From assembly GCA_009914615.1 (NCBI GenBank), contig WNDX01000003.1:1-64000 (forward strand): a stretch of DNA of 64,000 bases, in the 5' to 3' direction. The stretch is from Herbaspirillum frisingense. Its GTDB lineage: Bacteria > Pseudomonadota > Gammaproteobacteria > Burkholderiales > Burkholderiaceae_D. Under the pieces are notes generated by a model that was not told where the DNA came from, searched no databases, and saw nothing but the letters and a program-made list of their open reading frames with translations. Below are positions 29,537 to 39,626 of this stretch, piece after piece. The translations under genes were made by a program, and so were the position numbers. How positions within the stretch are numbered: the stretch's first letter is position 1; the number at the start of each line of letters is the position of its first letter.

Positions 29537-30007
29537 TCAGGACCGGCGCACTTCGTGGACGTCGGCAAATCCTTCTTCCAGCGTGGGCGGCTCGAAGTTC
29601 TCGCTCACCGCATGAATGGCTTCCTCCGGCACCTGCTCGTCCGCCGGCCGCAAGCGATTCCAGCTGAGCGCCGTCTCCAGCGGGGTGTTGATCCATACCG
29701 CCTCGGCGCGGCAGCCGTAGATCCCGGCCAGCGTCACCGCCCGCGCGCGGTGGCGGGCGCCGGGCAGCGCGGCGTCGAGCACGACCGCAGGCGCGGCCAG
29801 GGTGTGCAGATTGTCGCGGATCCAGGATGACTTGCCGCCGCCCTGGATGCCGCACACGATATACAGCGTGGCCGCGCCCGCATGGCGCTGCAGGAAGGTT
29901 TCCAGGTCGCGATAGCACGCTTCCCAGGCTTGCTGGTTGCGCTCGGGCGTCCAGATCCTGGGCGTGCCGAGATAGTGGTCGGGATTGAGGTGCAGAGGCT
30001 GATTCAT
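29537..30007 (-). CDS. P-loop kinase-like protein (polynucleotide kinase/zeta-like AAA)
   Basis: YIVCGIQGGGKSSWIRDNL...; AVWINTPLETALSWNRLRP. Confidence 0.75.
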   Translation of the reverse strand: MNQPLHLNPDHYLGTPRIWTPERNQQAWEACYRDLETFLQRHAGAATLYIVCGIQGGGKSSWIRDNLHTLAAPAVVLDAALPGARHRARAVTLAGIYGCRAEAVWINTPLETALSWNRLRPADEQVPEEAIHAVSENFEPPTLEEGFADVHEVRRS

Positions 30008-30068
30008 GGCATGGCTCAGGCTGGCGTCGTGGCGAAGGTCCGCATGTTGCCGTCAGGACGACGGGCGC

Positions 30069-30779
30069 TCATCCCCCCACGACTTCCGCCACCCGATACC
30101 CCACCCCGATCTCGGTCAGGATATGCACCGGCTGCGCGGCGTCGCGCTCCAGCTTCTGGCGCAGGCGCTGCATGTAGATGCGCAGGTAATGGTGATCTTC
30201 CGCATGCGACGGCCCCCAGCCGGCCACCAGCAGTTGCCGGTGCGTGATCACGCGGCCGGCGTCGCGCAGCAGCGTGGCCAGCAGGCGGTATTCGATCTGG
30301 GTCAGGTGCAGCGCTTCGCCGTTGCGGGTCACGCTGCGCGCGGGCAGATCGACCACCACCTCGCCCAGCCGATAGCGGCCGCTGGGCTTACCTTCGCCGG
30401 AGGCGCGCGCGTGGCGGCGCAACTGGGCGCGCATGCAGGCCAGCAGTTCGGGCATGCCGAAGGGCTTGACCAGGTAGTCGTCGGCGCCAGCGTCGAGCGC
30501 TTCGACCTTTTCCGACTCCTGGGTGCGGGCCGAGAGAATGACGATGGGCACGCTGCTCCAGCTGCGGATCTCGGCGATGACTTGCTTGCCGTCGCTGTCG
30601 GGCAGGCCGAGATCGAGGATCACCAGGTCCGGCTTGCGGGTCCCGGCTTCGGTCACGCCTTCACGCGCCGTCCGTGCTTCGTGGACGATGAAGCCTTCCT
30701 GCTCCAGCGCGCTTTTCACCAGCTTGCGGATGTGCGGGTCGTCTTCGATGAATACGATGTTGCCTGCGTGTTCCTGCAT
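30069..30779 (-). CDS. kdpE: KdpE response regulator
   Basis: IVFIEDDPHIRKLVKSALEQEGF...LVKPFGMPELLACMRAQLRRH...LTQIEYRLLATLLRDAGRVITHRQLL; adjacent to kdpD. Confidence 0.95.
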   Translation of the reverse strand: MQEHAGNIVFIEDDPHIRKLVKSALEQEGFIVHEARTAREGVTEAGTRKPDLVILDLGLPDSDGKQVIAEIRSWSSVPIVILSARTQESEKVEALDAGADDYLVKPFGMPELLACMRAQLRRHARASGEGKPSGRYRLGEVVVDLPARSVTRNGEALHLTQIEYRLLATLLRDAGRVITHRQLLVAGWGPSHAEDHHYLRIYMQRLRQKLERDAAQPVHILTEIGVGYRVAEVVGG

Positions 30780-30789
30780 GTTGTTGTCC

Positions 30790-33543
30790 TCATTCTTCCG
30801 GCAGGGCCGGCTGGGTTTCCACCGGCAGCGTGAAGCAGACGCTGGCGCCCTGCCCGGCTTCCTGCGGCGCGATCCAGATCTTGCCCTGGTGGGCCTCGAC
30901 GATGGCGCGGCAGATCGCCAGGCCCAGGCCGACGCCGGGGGTGCTGGATTCATTGTCGCCGCGCGTGAATTTTTCAAAGGCATGCTGCGCCATGGCGGGC
31001 GGGAAACCGCGACCATGGTCGCAGACGCAGACCTTGACCTGTGCGCCCCCCTCGCCGTCCTCGACATGGGCAGTGACGGTGATGCCGCTGCCGGGTGGCG
31101 AATACTTGACCGCGTTCTCCACCAGATTGGCGAAGACACGTTCCAGCAGCACCGCGTCCACCCGCAGCAGCGGCAGGTCGGCGCGGATGCGGGTCTCGAC
31201 GCTGCGACCTTCCAGCGCCTTGGCGAGCAGACGCAGCGCCGAGCCGATCAGTTCTTCCAGCGCGTTCCATTGGCGGTTCAGCGTGACCACGCCAGCCTGC
31301 AGGCGCGCCATGTCGAGCAGGTTGTTCATCAGGCCGACCATCTTCTGCGACTGTTCGCTGATGGTGCGCGCCATGGCGCGGGCATCGTCGTCCAGCCGGG
31401 CGTTGGCGGCCAGCACGTCGGCGCTGCCCACCAGCGAGGTCAGCGGCGTGCGCAGGTCGTGCGAGATGGCCGACAGCAGCGAGTTGCGCAGGCGCTCAGA
31501 TTCCATCGTCACCAGAGCATCCTGGGCCACTTCGGCATAGTGCAGGCGTTCGATTGCCATGGCGATCTGGGAGCAGAAGATTTCCAGCATCTGGCGGTTC
31601 TCGGGCAGCGCCAACTGGGCGGCCGCCAATTGGCGCTCCTCCTCGCTGGGCGCCTCGATGGCGAAGGCCAGCACCCCGCGGGTGCGCATGGTGGCCGTGA
31701 GTGGCAGATAAAGCGCGGCCGCCGAAGGCAGGGTGGCGGTGCCCTTGCCGGCCGCCTGGCCGTTGTCATAGACCCATTGCGCGACGCCTTCATCGACGCT
31801 ACGCAGCACGTGAGCGCCGCCGGCGTCCTGCTCGGGCTCGGCCAAGCGCAGTTGGTCGGCGCTGTCCGGCAGGAAAAAGGCGATGCGCGCGCCGAACACG
31901 GCGGCCAGGTGGCGGCGGCCGATTTCCAGGATCTGGTCCAGCGTCAGCAGCGCCGACAATTCCTTGCCCAGCATGTAGAGATTGCCGGCGCGCGCTTCGC
32001 GCTGCATGGCCACGCTGGCCTGGCGGCGCAGGCGCGCGGTCAGCGAGCTGATGAACAGCGAGACCGCCAGCATGACCACCAGCGTCAACAGGTATTGCGC
32101 GTCCGATACCGAGATGGAAAAGCGCGGCGCGACGAAGAAGAAATCGAAGCTCAGCACCGATAGCACCGAGACCAGTATCGATGCCGAACGGCCGTAGCGC
32201 ATCGCCACCAGCATCACCCCGACCAGGTAAAGCATGATGACGTTGGCCGGATGCAATTTGCCGTCCAGCACGAAGGCGATCGCCGTGGTGGCGGCGCAGC
32301 TTGCCACCGCCCACAAGGTGCCGCGCGTGCGGCGGCGGCGCGTGAGCAAGGCTTCGGCCACCGTGGCTGCGCTATCGACGGACTCGTCGGCATGGCGCGC
32401 GGCGCGGCTGCGCGCGACCGTGTAGATATCGATATCCTCGCCGGAACCGGCGATGCGCTGCGACAGCGAGCCGGCCGGCCAGCGCAGCCATCGGCGCAGG
32501 CCGCCGCTTTCCTGCCCGATCACCAGCTTGCCGGCATTGCGGCCCTTGGCGAATTGCAGCAGCGCGCCGGCCAGGTCTTCGCCGCTGATGCTGGCGGTTT
32601 CCGCGCCCAGCGATTGCGCCAGCTTGAGATAGCCGACCACCCGTTCACGGCCGGCCATGGCCTGGCGGTCGCCCGGCAGGTCGACGTGCACCGCCAGCCA
32701 TTCGGCCTGCAGCTTGGCGGCCAGGCGCGCGGCTTCGCGGATCAGGCGCTCCTCGCCCGGGCCGCTGCCGATGGCGGCGACGATGCGTTCGCGCGCCTGC
32801 CACAACTGGGCGATGGAACGGTCGGCGCGGTATTCGCGCATGTCGGCATCGACGCGATCGGCGGTGCGGCGCAAGGCGATCTCGCGCAACGCGATCAGAT
32901 TGCCCTTGCGGAAGAAATTGCGGCCGGCCTTCTCGGCCTGCTGCGGCAGATAGACCTTGCCTTGCTTCAAACGGGCCAGCAGTTCGTCGGGCGGGATGTC
33001 CACCAGCATGACGTCGTCGGCCTCGTCGAACACGTGATCGGGCACGGTCTCGAAGACGCGGATGCCGGTGATCTGGCCGACCACGTCGTTCAGGCTTTCA
33101 ATGTGCTGGACGTTGAGGGTGGTATAGACGTCGATGCCGGCGCGCAGCAGTTCATCGATGTCTTGCCAGCGCTTGGCGTGGCGCGAGCCTGGAACGTTGG
33201 AATGCGCCAGTTCGTCCACCAGCATGACGCGTGGCTTGCGTTCCAGCGCGGCGTCGAGATCGAACTCGGGCAACTGGCGATCGCGATAGGCCACCATGCG
33301 CATGGGCAGACGCTCGATGCCCGCCAGTTGGGCTTCGGTATCGGCGCGGCCATGGGTCTCGACCACGCCGGCGACCACGTCGGTCTCTTGCGCGGCCAGC
33401 GCCTGCGCCGCTTCCAGCATGGCGAAGGTCTTGCCGACGCCCGCCGAGAAGCCGAAGAAGACCTTCAGGCGGCCGCGCGCCTGGCGCTCTTCGTCGCGCA
33501 TCACGCGTTCCAGCAGGTCGTCGGGATCGGGGCGGGTGTTCAT
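30790..33543 (-). CDS. kdpD: KdpD sensor histidine kinase
   Basis: GRLKVFFGFSAGVGKTFAMLEAAQ...VDELAHSNVPGSRHAKRWQDIDELL...SAISHDLRTPLTSLVGSADVL. Confidence 0.97.
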   Translation of the reverse strand: MNTRPDPDDLLERVMRDEERQARGRLKVFFGFSAGVGKTFAMLEAAQALAAQETDVVAGVVETHGRADTEAQLAGIERLPMRMVAYRDRQLPEFDLDAALERKPRVMLVDELAHSNVPGSRHAKRWQDIDELLRAGIDVYTTLNVQHIESLNDVVGQITGIRVFETVPDHVFDEADDVMLVDIPPDELLARLKQGKVYLPQQAEKAGRNFFRKGNLIALREIALRRTADRVDADMREYRADRSIAQLWQARERIVAAIGSGPGEERLIREAARLAAKLQAEWLAVHVDLPGDRQAMAGRERVVGYLKLAQSLGAETASISGEDLAGALLQFAKGRNAGKLVIGQESGGLRRWLRWPAGSLSQRIAGSGEDIDIYTVARSRAARHADESVDSAATVAEALLTRRRRTRGTLWAVASCAATTAIAFVLDGKLHPANVIMLYLVGVMLVAMRYGRSASILVSVLSVLSFDFFFVAPRFSISVSDAQYLLTLVVMLAVSLFISSLTARLRRQASVAMQREARAGNLYMLGKELSALLTLDQILEIGRRHLAAVFGARIAFFLPDSADQLRLAEPEQDAGGAHVLRSVDEGVAQWVYDNGQAAGKGTATLPSAAALYLPLTATMRTRGVLAFAIEAPSEEERQLAAAQLALPENRQMLEIFCSQIAMAIERLHYAEVAQDALVTMESERLRNSLLSAISHDLRTPLTSLVGSADVLAANARLDDDARAMARTISEQSQKMVGLMNNLLDMARLQAGVVTLNRQWNALEELIGSALRLLAKALEGRSVETRIRADLPLLRVDAVLLERVFANLVENAVKYSPPGSGITVTAHVEDGEGGAQVKVCVCDHGRGFPPAMAQHAFEKFTRGDNESSTPGVGLGLAICRAIVEAHQGKIWIAPQEAGQGASVCFTLPVETQPALPEE

Positions 33544-33666
33544 CGCGGTCGGTGTCTGTGATGACGCATTGTAGTGGGAAAAACCGGGCTTGAAGGCGCG
33601 CAAATGCAAAACGCCGCCGCTCCCGGCCGTGGCCGGAACGGCGGCGGGCCTCACGGCCGGTCAGGC

Positions 33667-34281
33667 TTATCGCGTTGCATCCGCCTTGGGCATGGGCGCG
33701 GCATCATCCAGCGCCAGGTTCAGCTTGAGCACGTTCACGCGCGGCTCGCCGAACAGGCCCCACTGCGGCGACTCGCTATTGTCGCGGATCAGGGCGCGCA
33801 CCTTGTCCAGGCCGATGCCGCGCGCCTGCGCCACGCGCTGGGCCTGGTAGTCGGCGGCGTCCGGGCTGATGTGCGGGTCCAGGCCGCTGCCGGAGGCGGT
33901 CAGCAGGTCCATTGGAATCGGACGCTGGCTGTTGTCGCCGGCTTCGCGCAGGGCCTTGGCGCGATCTTCCGCGGCCTGCTTCAGGGCCGGATTGGTCGGG
34001 CCCAGGTTGCTGCCGCCGGAGGCCAGGCCGTTATTGGGGAAGGTGCCGCTGGCCGAAGGACGGCCCCAGAAATAGGCCGGACCGGTGAAGTTCTGGCCGA
34101 TCAGTTCGGAACCGACCGGCTCGCCCTTGCGTTCGATGATGCTGCCGTTGGCCTGCTTGGGGAAGAAGGCTTGCGCCAGGCCGGTGACGACGGCCGGGTA
34201 GATCCCGCCCAGCAGCACGCCCAGCAGGATGAACAAGGTCAGCGCGGGACGCAGCGTGCTCTTGGTGGTGGAGTGTTTCAT
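33667..34281 (-). CDS. kdpC: KdpC, potassium-transporting ATPase subunit C
   Basis: YFWGRPSASGTFPNNGLASGGSNLGPTNPAL...VNVLKLNLALD. Confidence 0.97.
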   Translation of the reverse strand: MKHSTTKSTLRPALTLFILLGVLLGGIYPAVVTGLAQAFFPKQANGSIIERKGEPVGSELIGQNFTGPAYFWGRPSASGTFPNNGLASGGSNLGPTNPALKQAAEDRAKALREAGDNSQRPIPMDLLTASGSGLDPHISPDAADYQAQRVAQARGIGLDKVRALIRDNSESPQWGLFGEPRVNVLKLNLALDDAAPMPKADATR

Positions 34282-34308
34282 GATGGTTTCCCTCTTGGTT
34301 CAGTGCGT

Positions 34309-36504
34309 TCAGACCAGGCCGAAAGCGGCCAGCAGCATGTCGATCAGCTTGATGCCCACGAACGGCACCAGCAGCCCGCCCACGCCGTAGATCAGCAGGT
34401 TGCGACGCAGCAGCACGGCCGCGCCCAGCGCGCGGTAGCGCACCCCGCGCAGCGCCAGCGGAATCAGGGCCACGATCACCAGGGCGTTGAAGATCACCGC
34501 CGACATGATGGCCGAGTCCGGGCTGGCCAGATGCATCACGTTGAGCGCGCCCAGTTGCGGATAGGTGGCGGCGAACATGGCCGGGATGATGGCGAAGTAC
34601 TTGGCCACGTCGTTGGCGATGCTGAAGGTGGTCAGGCTGCCGCGCGTCATCAGCATCTGCTTGCCGATCTCGACGATCTCGATCAGCTTGGTCGGGTTGG
34701 AATCCAGATCGACCATGTTGCCGGCTTCCTTGGCGGCCTGGGTGCCGCTGTTCATGGCCACGGCGACGTCGGCCTGGGCCAGCGCCGGCGCGTCGTTGGT
34801 GCCGTCGCCGGTCATCGCCACCAGCTTGCCTTCGGCCTGGTGCTGGCGGATCAGGGCCAGCTTCTGCTCGGGCGTGGCTTCGGCCAGGAAATCATCGACG
34901 CCGGCCTCGGCGGCGATGGCGGCCGCGGTCAGGCGGTTGTCGCCGGTGATCATCACGGTCTTGATGCCCATGCGACGCAGTTCGCCGAAGCGTTCCTTGA
35001 TGCCGCCCTTGACGATGTCCTTCAGCTCCACCGTGCCGAGGATGCGGATGGGCGCGCCATTGTGGATGACCGCGGCCTCGTTGTTCCACTCGATCACCAC
35101 CAGCGGCGTGCCGCCGCGGCGGGCGATGGCGTCGATGTCGTTTTCGACCTGGCTGGGCAGGCGCTGGTCGGCCGAGCGCGCCAGCTTGCGGATGGCGTCG
35201 GCCGCGCCCTTGCGGATGCGACGGGTGCCGATGTCGATGCCGGAGACGCGGGTCTGCGCCGAGAACGGAATGAACTGCGCGCCCAGGCCGGCCATCTCGC
35301 GTTCACGCAGATTGAAGCGGTTCTTGGCCAGCACCACGATGCTGCGGCCTTCCGGCGTTTCGTCGGCCAGCGAGGCCAGTTGCGCCACGTCGGCCAGCTC
35401 ACGCTCGGACACGCCCGGCGCCGGCATGAAGGCGGCGGCCTGGCGGTTGCCCAGGGTGATGGTGCCGGTCTTGTCCAGCAGCAGCACATCGACGTCGCCG
35501 GCGGCTTCCACCGCGCGACCGGAGGTGGCAATCACGTTGGCCTGCATCATGCGGCTCATGCCGGCCACGCCGATGGCCGACAGCAGGCCGCCGATGGTGG
35601 TCGGGATCAGGCACACCAGCAACGCCACCAGAGCCGTCACCGAGACCGGCGAACCGGCGCCGGCGGCGCTCACCGAGAACAGCGAGAACGGCAGCAGGGT
35701 CACGGTGACCAACAGGAACACCAGGGTCAGCGCCACCAGCAGCAGCGTCAGCGCCAGTTCGTTGGGGGTCTTCTGGCGACGGGCGCCTTCGACCATGGCG
35801 ATCATGCGGTCGAGGAAGGCTTCGCCGGGGTTGACCGAGACGCGCACCACGATCCAGTCCGACAGCACGCGCGTGCCGCCGGTCACGGCCGAGAAGTCGC
35901 CGCCCGATTCACGGATCACCGGGGCCGATTCGCCGGTGATGGCGCTCTCGTCCACGGTGGCCACGCCATCGATGACGTCGCCGTCGGCCGGCACGGTGTC
36001 GCCGGCCTCGATCAGCACCAGGTCACCCTTGCGCAGGCTACCGCCTTCGACCGCTTCGCATTGGTCGGCGGAGACGGCGGCGCCCTGGATGCGCACCTGG
36101 TCGGAGCGGCGCAGCTTCTTGGCCATCACGCTCTTCTTGACGCCGCGCAGCGCGGCGGCCTGGGCCTTGCTGCGGCCCTCGGCCAGCGCCTCGGCGAAGT
36201 TGGCGAACAGCACCGTGAACCACAGCCAGGCGGCCACGGCGAAGATGAAGCCGGCCGGCGCCTCGCCCTTGCCCACCAGGGCCTGGATGAACAGCAGCGT
36301 GGTCAGGATGCTGCCGAGGTAGACCACGAACATCACCGGATTGCGCCATTGCACGCGCGGCGACAGCTTGCGGAAGGAATCGGCCAGGGCCGGCTTGACG
36401 ATCTTGGGATCGAACATCCAGCGCGCGGTCTGCGCGGCGGACGGGATGACGTCGGGCGCGGCGTTGGCGACGCCCGGCTGGGTATGGGGAGAAGGGGTAG
36501 TCAT
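34309..36504 (-). CDS. kdpB: KdpB, potassium-transporting P-type ATPase subunit B
   Basis: [53 protein letters not shown]. Confidence 0.98.
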   Translation of the reverse strand: MTTPSPHTQPGVANAAPDVIPSAAQTARWMFDPKIVKPALADSFRKLSPRVQWRNPVMFVVYLGSILTTLLFIQALVGKGEAPAGFIFAVAAWLWFTVLFANFAEALAEGRSKAQAAALRGVKKSVMAKKLRRSDQVRIQGAAVSADQCEAVEGGSLRKGDLVLIEAGDTVPADGDVIDGVATVDESAITGESAPVIRESGGDFSAVTGGTRVLSDWIVVRVSVNPGEAFLDRMIAMVEGARRQKTPNELALTLLLVALTLVFLLVTVTLLPFSLFSVSAAGAGSPVSVTALVALLVCLIPTTIGGLLSAIGVAGMSRMMQANVIATSGRAVEAAGDVDVLLLDKTGTITLGNRQAAAFMPAPGVSERELADVAQLASLADETPEGRSIVVLAKNRFNLREREMAGLGAQFIPFSAQTRVSGIDIGTRRIRKGAADAIRKLARSADQRLPSQVENDIDAIARRGGTPLVVIEWNNEAAVIHNGAPIRILGTVELKDIVKGGIKERFGELRRMGIKTVMITGDNRLTAAAIAAEAGVDDFLAEATPEQKLALIRQHQAEGKLVAMTGDGTNDAPALAQADVAVAMNSGTQAAKEAGNMVDLDSNPTKLIEIVEIGKQMLMTRGSLTTFSIANDVAKYFAIIPAMFAATYPQLGALNVMHLASPDSAIMSAVIFNALVIVALIPLALRGVRYRALGAAVLLRRNLLIYGVGGLLVPFVGIKLIDMLLAAFGLV

Positions 36505-36568
36505 ATCGGTATCCAGTTCTGGTTTTCGCACCCCGCGCCATGGGCCGGGGTGCGATGCATCAGCTTGC

Positions 36569-38350
36569 TTACATCGCCAACATCTGCAGGTGTTCCACCA
36601 CCGGGCCCAGGGCCAGGGCCGGCACATAGGTCAGCGCGCCGACCAGGATCACCGCGCCGATCAACAGGGCCACGAACAGCGGGCCGTGCGTGGGCAGGGT
36701 GCCGGAGGTGGCCGACAGGCGCTTCTTGCCCGCCAGCGAACCGGCCATCGCCAGCACCGGCACGATGATGCCGAAGCGGCCCAGCCACATCGCGATGCCG
36801 GTGGTGACGTTGTAGTAAGGCGTGTTGGCCGAAAGCCCCGCGAAGGCGCTGCCGTTGTTGTTGGCGGCCGAGCTGAAGGCGTACAGGATCTCGCTGAAGC
36901 CGTGCGCGCCGGGGTTGGCGATGCCCGCCAGGCCGTTCTCCACCATCACCGAGATGGCGGTGAAGATCAGCACCAGCGCCGGCGTCATGAGGATGGCGAT
37001 GGACATCATCTTCATGTCGAACACGCCGATCTTCTTGCCCAGGTATTCCGGCGTGCGACCGATCATCAGGCCGGCGATGAACACCGCCAGCACCGCAAAG
37101 ATCAGCATGCCGTACAGGCCGGCGCCGACGCCGCCGTAGATCACCTCGCCCAGCTGCATCTGCAGCGTCGGGATCAGGCCGCCCAGCGGCGACAGCGAGT
37201 CATGCATGGCATTGACCGCGCCGCAGGAGGCCGCCGTGGTGATCGCCGCGAACAGCGCCGAGGCGGTGATGCCGAAACGGGTTTCCTTGCCTTCCATCAT
37301 GCTCGGCCCCGAGGCGTGCAGCGAGGCCAGCATGGTGTTGGGCTGCGACTCGAAGTACATCAGCACCAGCGTCATCGCCACGAACAGGATGGTCATCGAG
37401 GCCAGGATGGCCCAGCCTTGGCGGCGGTCGCCGACCAGCACGCCGAAGCTGGTGCACAGCGCGGCGGGGATGATCAGGATCGCCAGCATTTCCAGGAAGT
37501 TGGACAGCGGGGTCGGGTTCTCATACGGGTGCGCCGAGTTGGCGTTGAAGAAACCGCCGCCGTTGGTGCCCAGCATCTTGATCGCCTCCTGCGAGGCTAC
37601 CGGGCCCATGGGCAGGGTCTGCTTGTCGGTGCTCTGGGCCTCGGTCAACGGTTCGCCCTTGGCATCCTTCAGCGGTTGGCCGGCGGCGTCCAGCTTGGGC
37701 ACGGTGTAGTTGGTGACTTCCAGCGTCTTCACCTCCTGGTAGGGACGGAAGTTCTGGATGCTGCCCTGCTGCACCAGCACCAGCGCCAGCACCACCGACA
37801 TCGGCAGCAGCACATACAGCGAAGAGCGCGTCATATCGACCCAGAAGTTGCCGATGCTCTTGCTGCTGTGGCGCGCAAAACCGCGGATCAGCGCGAAGGC
37901 GATGGCGATGCCGGTCGCGGCCGAGACGAAGTTCTGCACCGCCAGCGCCGCCATCTGCGTCAGGTAGCTCATGGTCGATTCGCCGACATAGCCTTGCCAA
38001 TTGGTATTGGCGACAAAGCTGATGGCGGTGTTGAACGAGGAATCGGTGCTGACGTTGCCCAGGCCCTGCGGGTTCAGCGGCAGCCATTGCTGCACGCGCT
38101 GCAGGCCATAGACGAAGATCAGGCCGAGGAAGTTGAACAGCACGGCCGCAATGGCGTACTGCTTCCAATCCATCTCGGACTCGCGGCTGATGCCGCACAG
38201 GCGATAGAACACGCGCTCGACGCCGCCGAACAGGCGGTTCACGCGCGACTTGCCTTCCATCACGCGGGCGATGTACCAACCGAGCGGCACCGAAAGGACC
38301 AGCAGCACGGCCAGGTAGAGGGCCAGCTGGATGTAGTTGTTGCCGTCCAT
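36569..38350 (-). CDS. kdpA: KdpA, potassium-transporting ATPase subunit A
   Basis: [48 protein letters not shown]. Confidence 0.98.
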   Translation of the reverse strand: MDGNNYIQLALYLAVLLVLSVPLGWYIARVMEGKSRVNRLFGGVERVFYRLCGISRESEMDWKQYAIAAVLFNFLGLIFVYGLQRVQQWLPLNPQGLGNVSTDSSFNTAISFVANTNWQGYVGESTMSYLTQMAALAVQNFVSAATGIAIAFALIRGFARHSSKSIGNFWVDMTRSSLYVLLPMSVVLALVLVQQGSIQNFRPYQEVKTLEVTNYTVPKLDAAGQPLKDAKGEPLTEAQSTDKQTLPMGPVASQEAIKMLGTNGGGFFNANSAHPYENPTPLSNFLEMLAILIIPAALCTSFGVLVGDRRQGWAILASMTILFVAMTLVLMYFESQPNTMLASLHASGPSMMEGKETRFGITASALFAAITTAASCGAVNAMHDSLSPLGGLIPTLQMQLGEVIYGGVGAGLYGMLIFAVLAVFIAGLMIGRTPEYLGKKIGVFDMKMMSIAILMTPALVLIFTAISVMVENGLAGIANPGAHGFSEILYAFSSAANNNGSAFAGLSANTPYYNVTTGIAMWLGRFGIIVPVLAMAGSLAGKKRLSATSGTLPTHGPLFVALLIGAVILVGALTYVPALALGPVVEHLQMLAM

Positions 38351-38351
38351 G

Positions 38352-38441
38352 TCAGAAATCCTCCGGCTTGATCAGGGCATAGACCAGATACAGCAGCAGG
38401 GCGACCGAAACGGCCAGGCCGAGCAGATACATGGCGTTCAT
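38352..38441 (-). CDS. kdpF: KdpF small subunit (29 aa)
   Basis: MNAMYLLGLAVSVALLLYLVYALIKPEDF immediately upstream of kdpA. Confidence 0.93.
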   Translation of the reverse strand: MNAMYLLGLAVSVALLLYLVYALIKPEDF

Positions 38442-38554
38442 TTTTTCTCGCCTTCCTGCCGTTCCAGACGGCTGCACAGGGCGACGAAGGCCCACATCGA
38501 GATGCCGCACAAGAGCAGCATGCCCACATAGAGAAAGTCCATTTCCCACTCCAT
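38438..38554 (-). CDS. 38-aa single-TM microprotein upstream of kdpF (not in the ORF track)
   Basis: MEWEMDFLYVGMLLLCGISMWAFVALCSRLERQEGEKK*; its TGA overlaps the kdpF ATG (ATGA). Confidence 0.8.
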   Translation of the reverse strand: MEWEMDFLYVGMLLLCGISMWAFVALCSRLERQEGEKK

Positions 38555-38880
38555 TGTTGACGTTGTTCAATCCGTTCCTGCGAGGGAATCGGAGACAGTC
38601 GAACGATAGAGGGCGGGGCGTTAAATCCTGGTAAAACTATGGGGAGGGGGTGTAAACAAGATGTAAACAGAATGACCGGGGCTGGTGATGGCGGCCGGGG
38701 AAACGGGCGTGCCGGGCGGCTCGATGCGACTGCTCCGATACGGTTCGGCTCGTGGTGGCGGTATTTCGCTTTGGGGATGGTGCAGGAACCGGCGCAGGTC
38801 AGCCCCAGCGTCGTTCAACGGACTGTCGATTCGCAACGAACGCCACTGGGTCCCGGCGTGCGCCGGGACGACGGTGGGTG

Positions 38881-39447
38881 AGTCAGCGGAGTCCATGAAA
38901 ATAAGAGATCTACTCGGCGCCTCTGCCCGCGACGCCGGTTGCAACGACAAGTTGCCCCGCCCCCCGCTCCGTCGTCCTGACGAAAGTCAGGACCCAGCGT
39001 CGTTCAACGGACTATCGATTCGCGACGAACGCCACTGGATCCCGGCGTGCACCGGGACGGCGGTGGGTGAGTCAGCGGAGTCCATGAAAATAAGAGATCT
39101 ACACGGCGCCTCTGCCCGCGACGCCGGTTGCAACGACAAGTTGCCCCGCCCCCCGCTCCGTCGTCCTGACGAAAGTCAGGACCCAGCGTCGTTCAACGGA
39201 CTATCGATTCGCGACGAACGCCACTGGATCCCGGCGTGCACCGGGACGGCGGTGGGTGAGTCAGCGGAGTCCATGAAAATAAGAGATCTACACGGCGCCT
39301 CTGCCCGCGACGCCGGTTGCAACGACAAGTTGCCCCGCCCCCCGCTCCGTCGTCCTGACGAAAGTCAGGACCCAGCGTCGTTCAACGGACTATCGATTCG
39401 CGACGAACGCCACTGGATCCCGGCGTGCGCCGGGACGACGGTAGATA
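38881..39447. repeat. Three tandem 189-bp repeat units, plus a partial fourth (about 38806-38880)
   Basis: AGTCAGCGGAGTCCATGAAAATAAGAGATCTAC... begins at 38881, 39070 and 39259 (exact 189-bp spacing); units nearly identical. Confidence 0.95.
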
Positions 39448-39510
39448 AATTATCGAAGCGGACAGCAAAAGGTAGGAGAAGCAGAAACGCAGGAGAAAGA
39501 ACGAAGGCGG

Positions 39511-39554
39511 AAGAAGAAGAAGAAGAAGAAGAAGAAGAAGAAGAAGAAGAAGAA
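39511..39554. repeat. (AAG)n microsatellite, about 14.7 units
   Basis: Uninterrupted AAG run read directly. Confidence 0.95.
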
Positions 39555-39626
39555 CGCTCGAAGGAAGAAAAACAAAAGCAAGAACGGCAATGGGAAACAA
39601 CGACCCACCGTTACCCCGCCCCGCCC

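Noticed and set aside
33574-36768. 1064-aa plus-strand ORF opposite kdpC/kdpB
   Set aside because: Composition (HQGQ/RG-rich) is the typical mirror of a GC-rich gene; kdpC and kdpB on the other strand are unambiguous.
38881-39447. Possible CRISPR array
   Set aside because: Units are directly adjacent 189-bp repeats without spacers; no cas genes.
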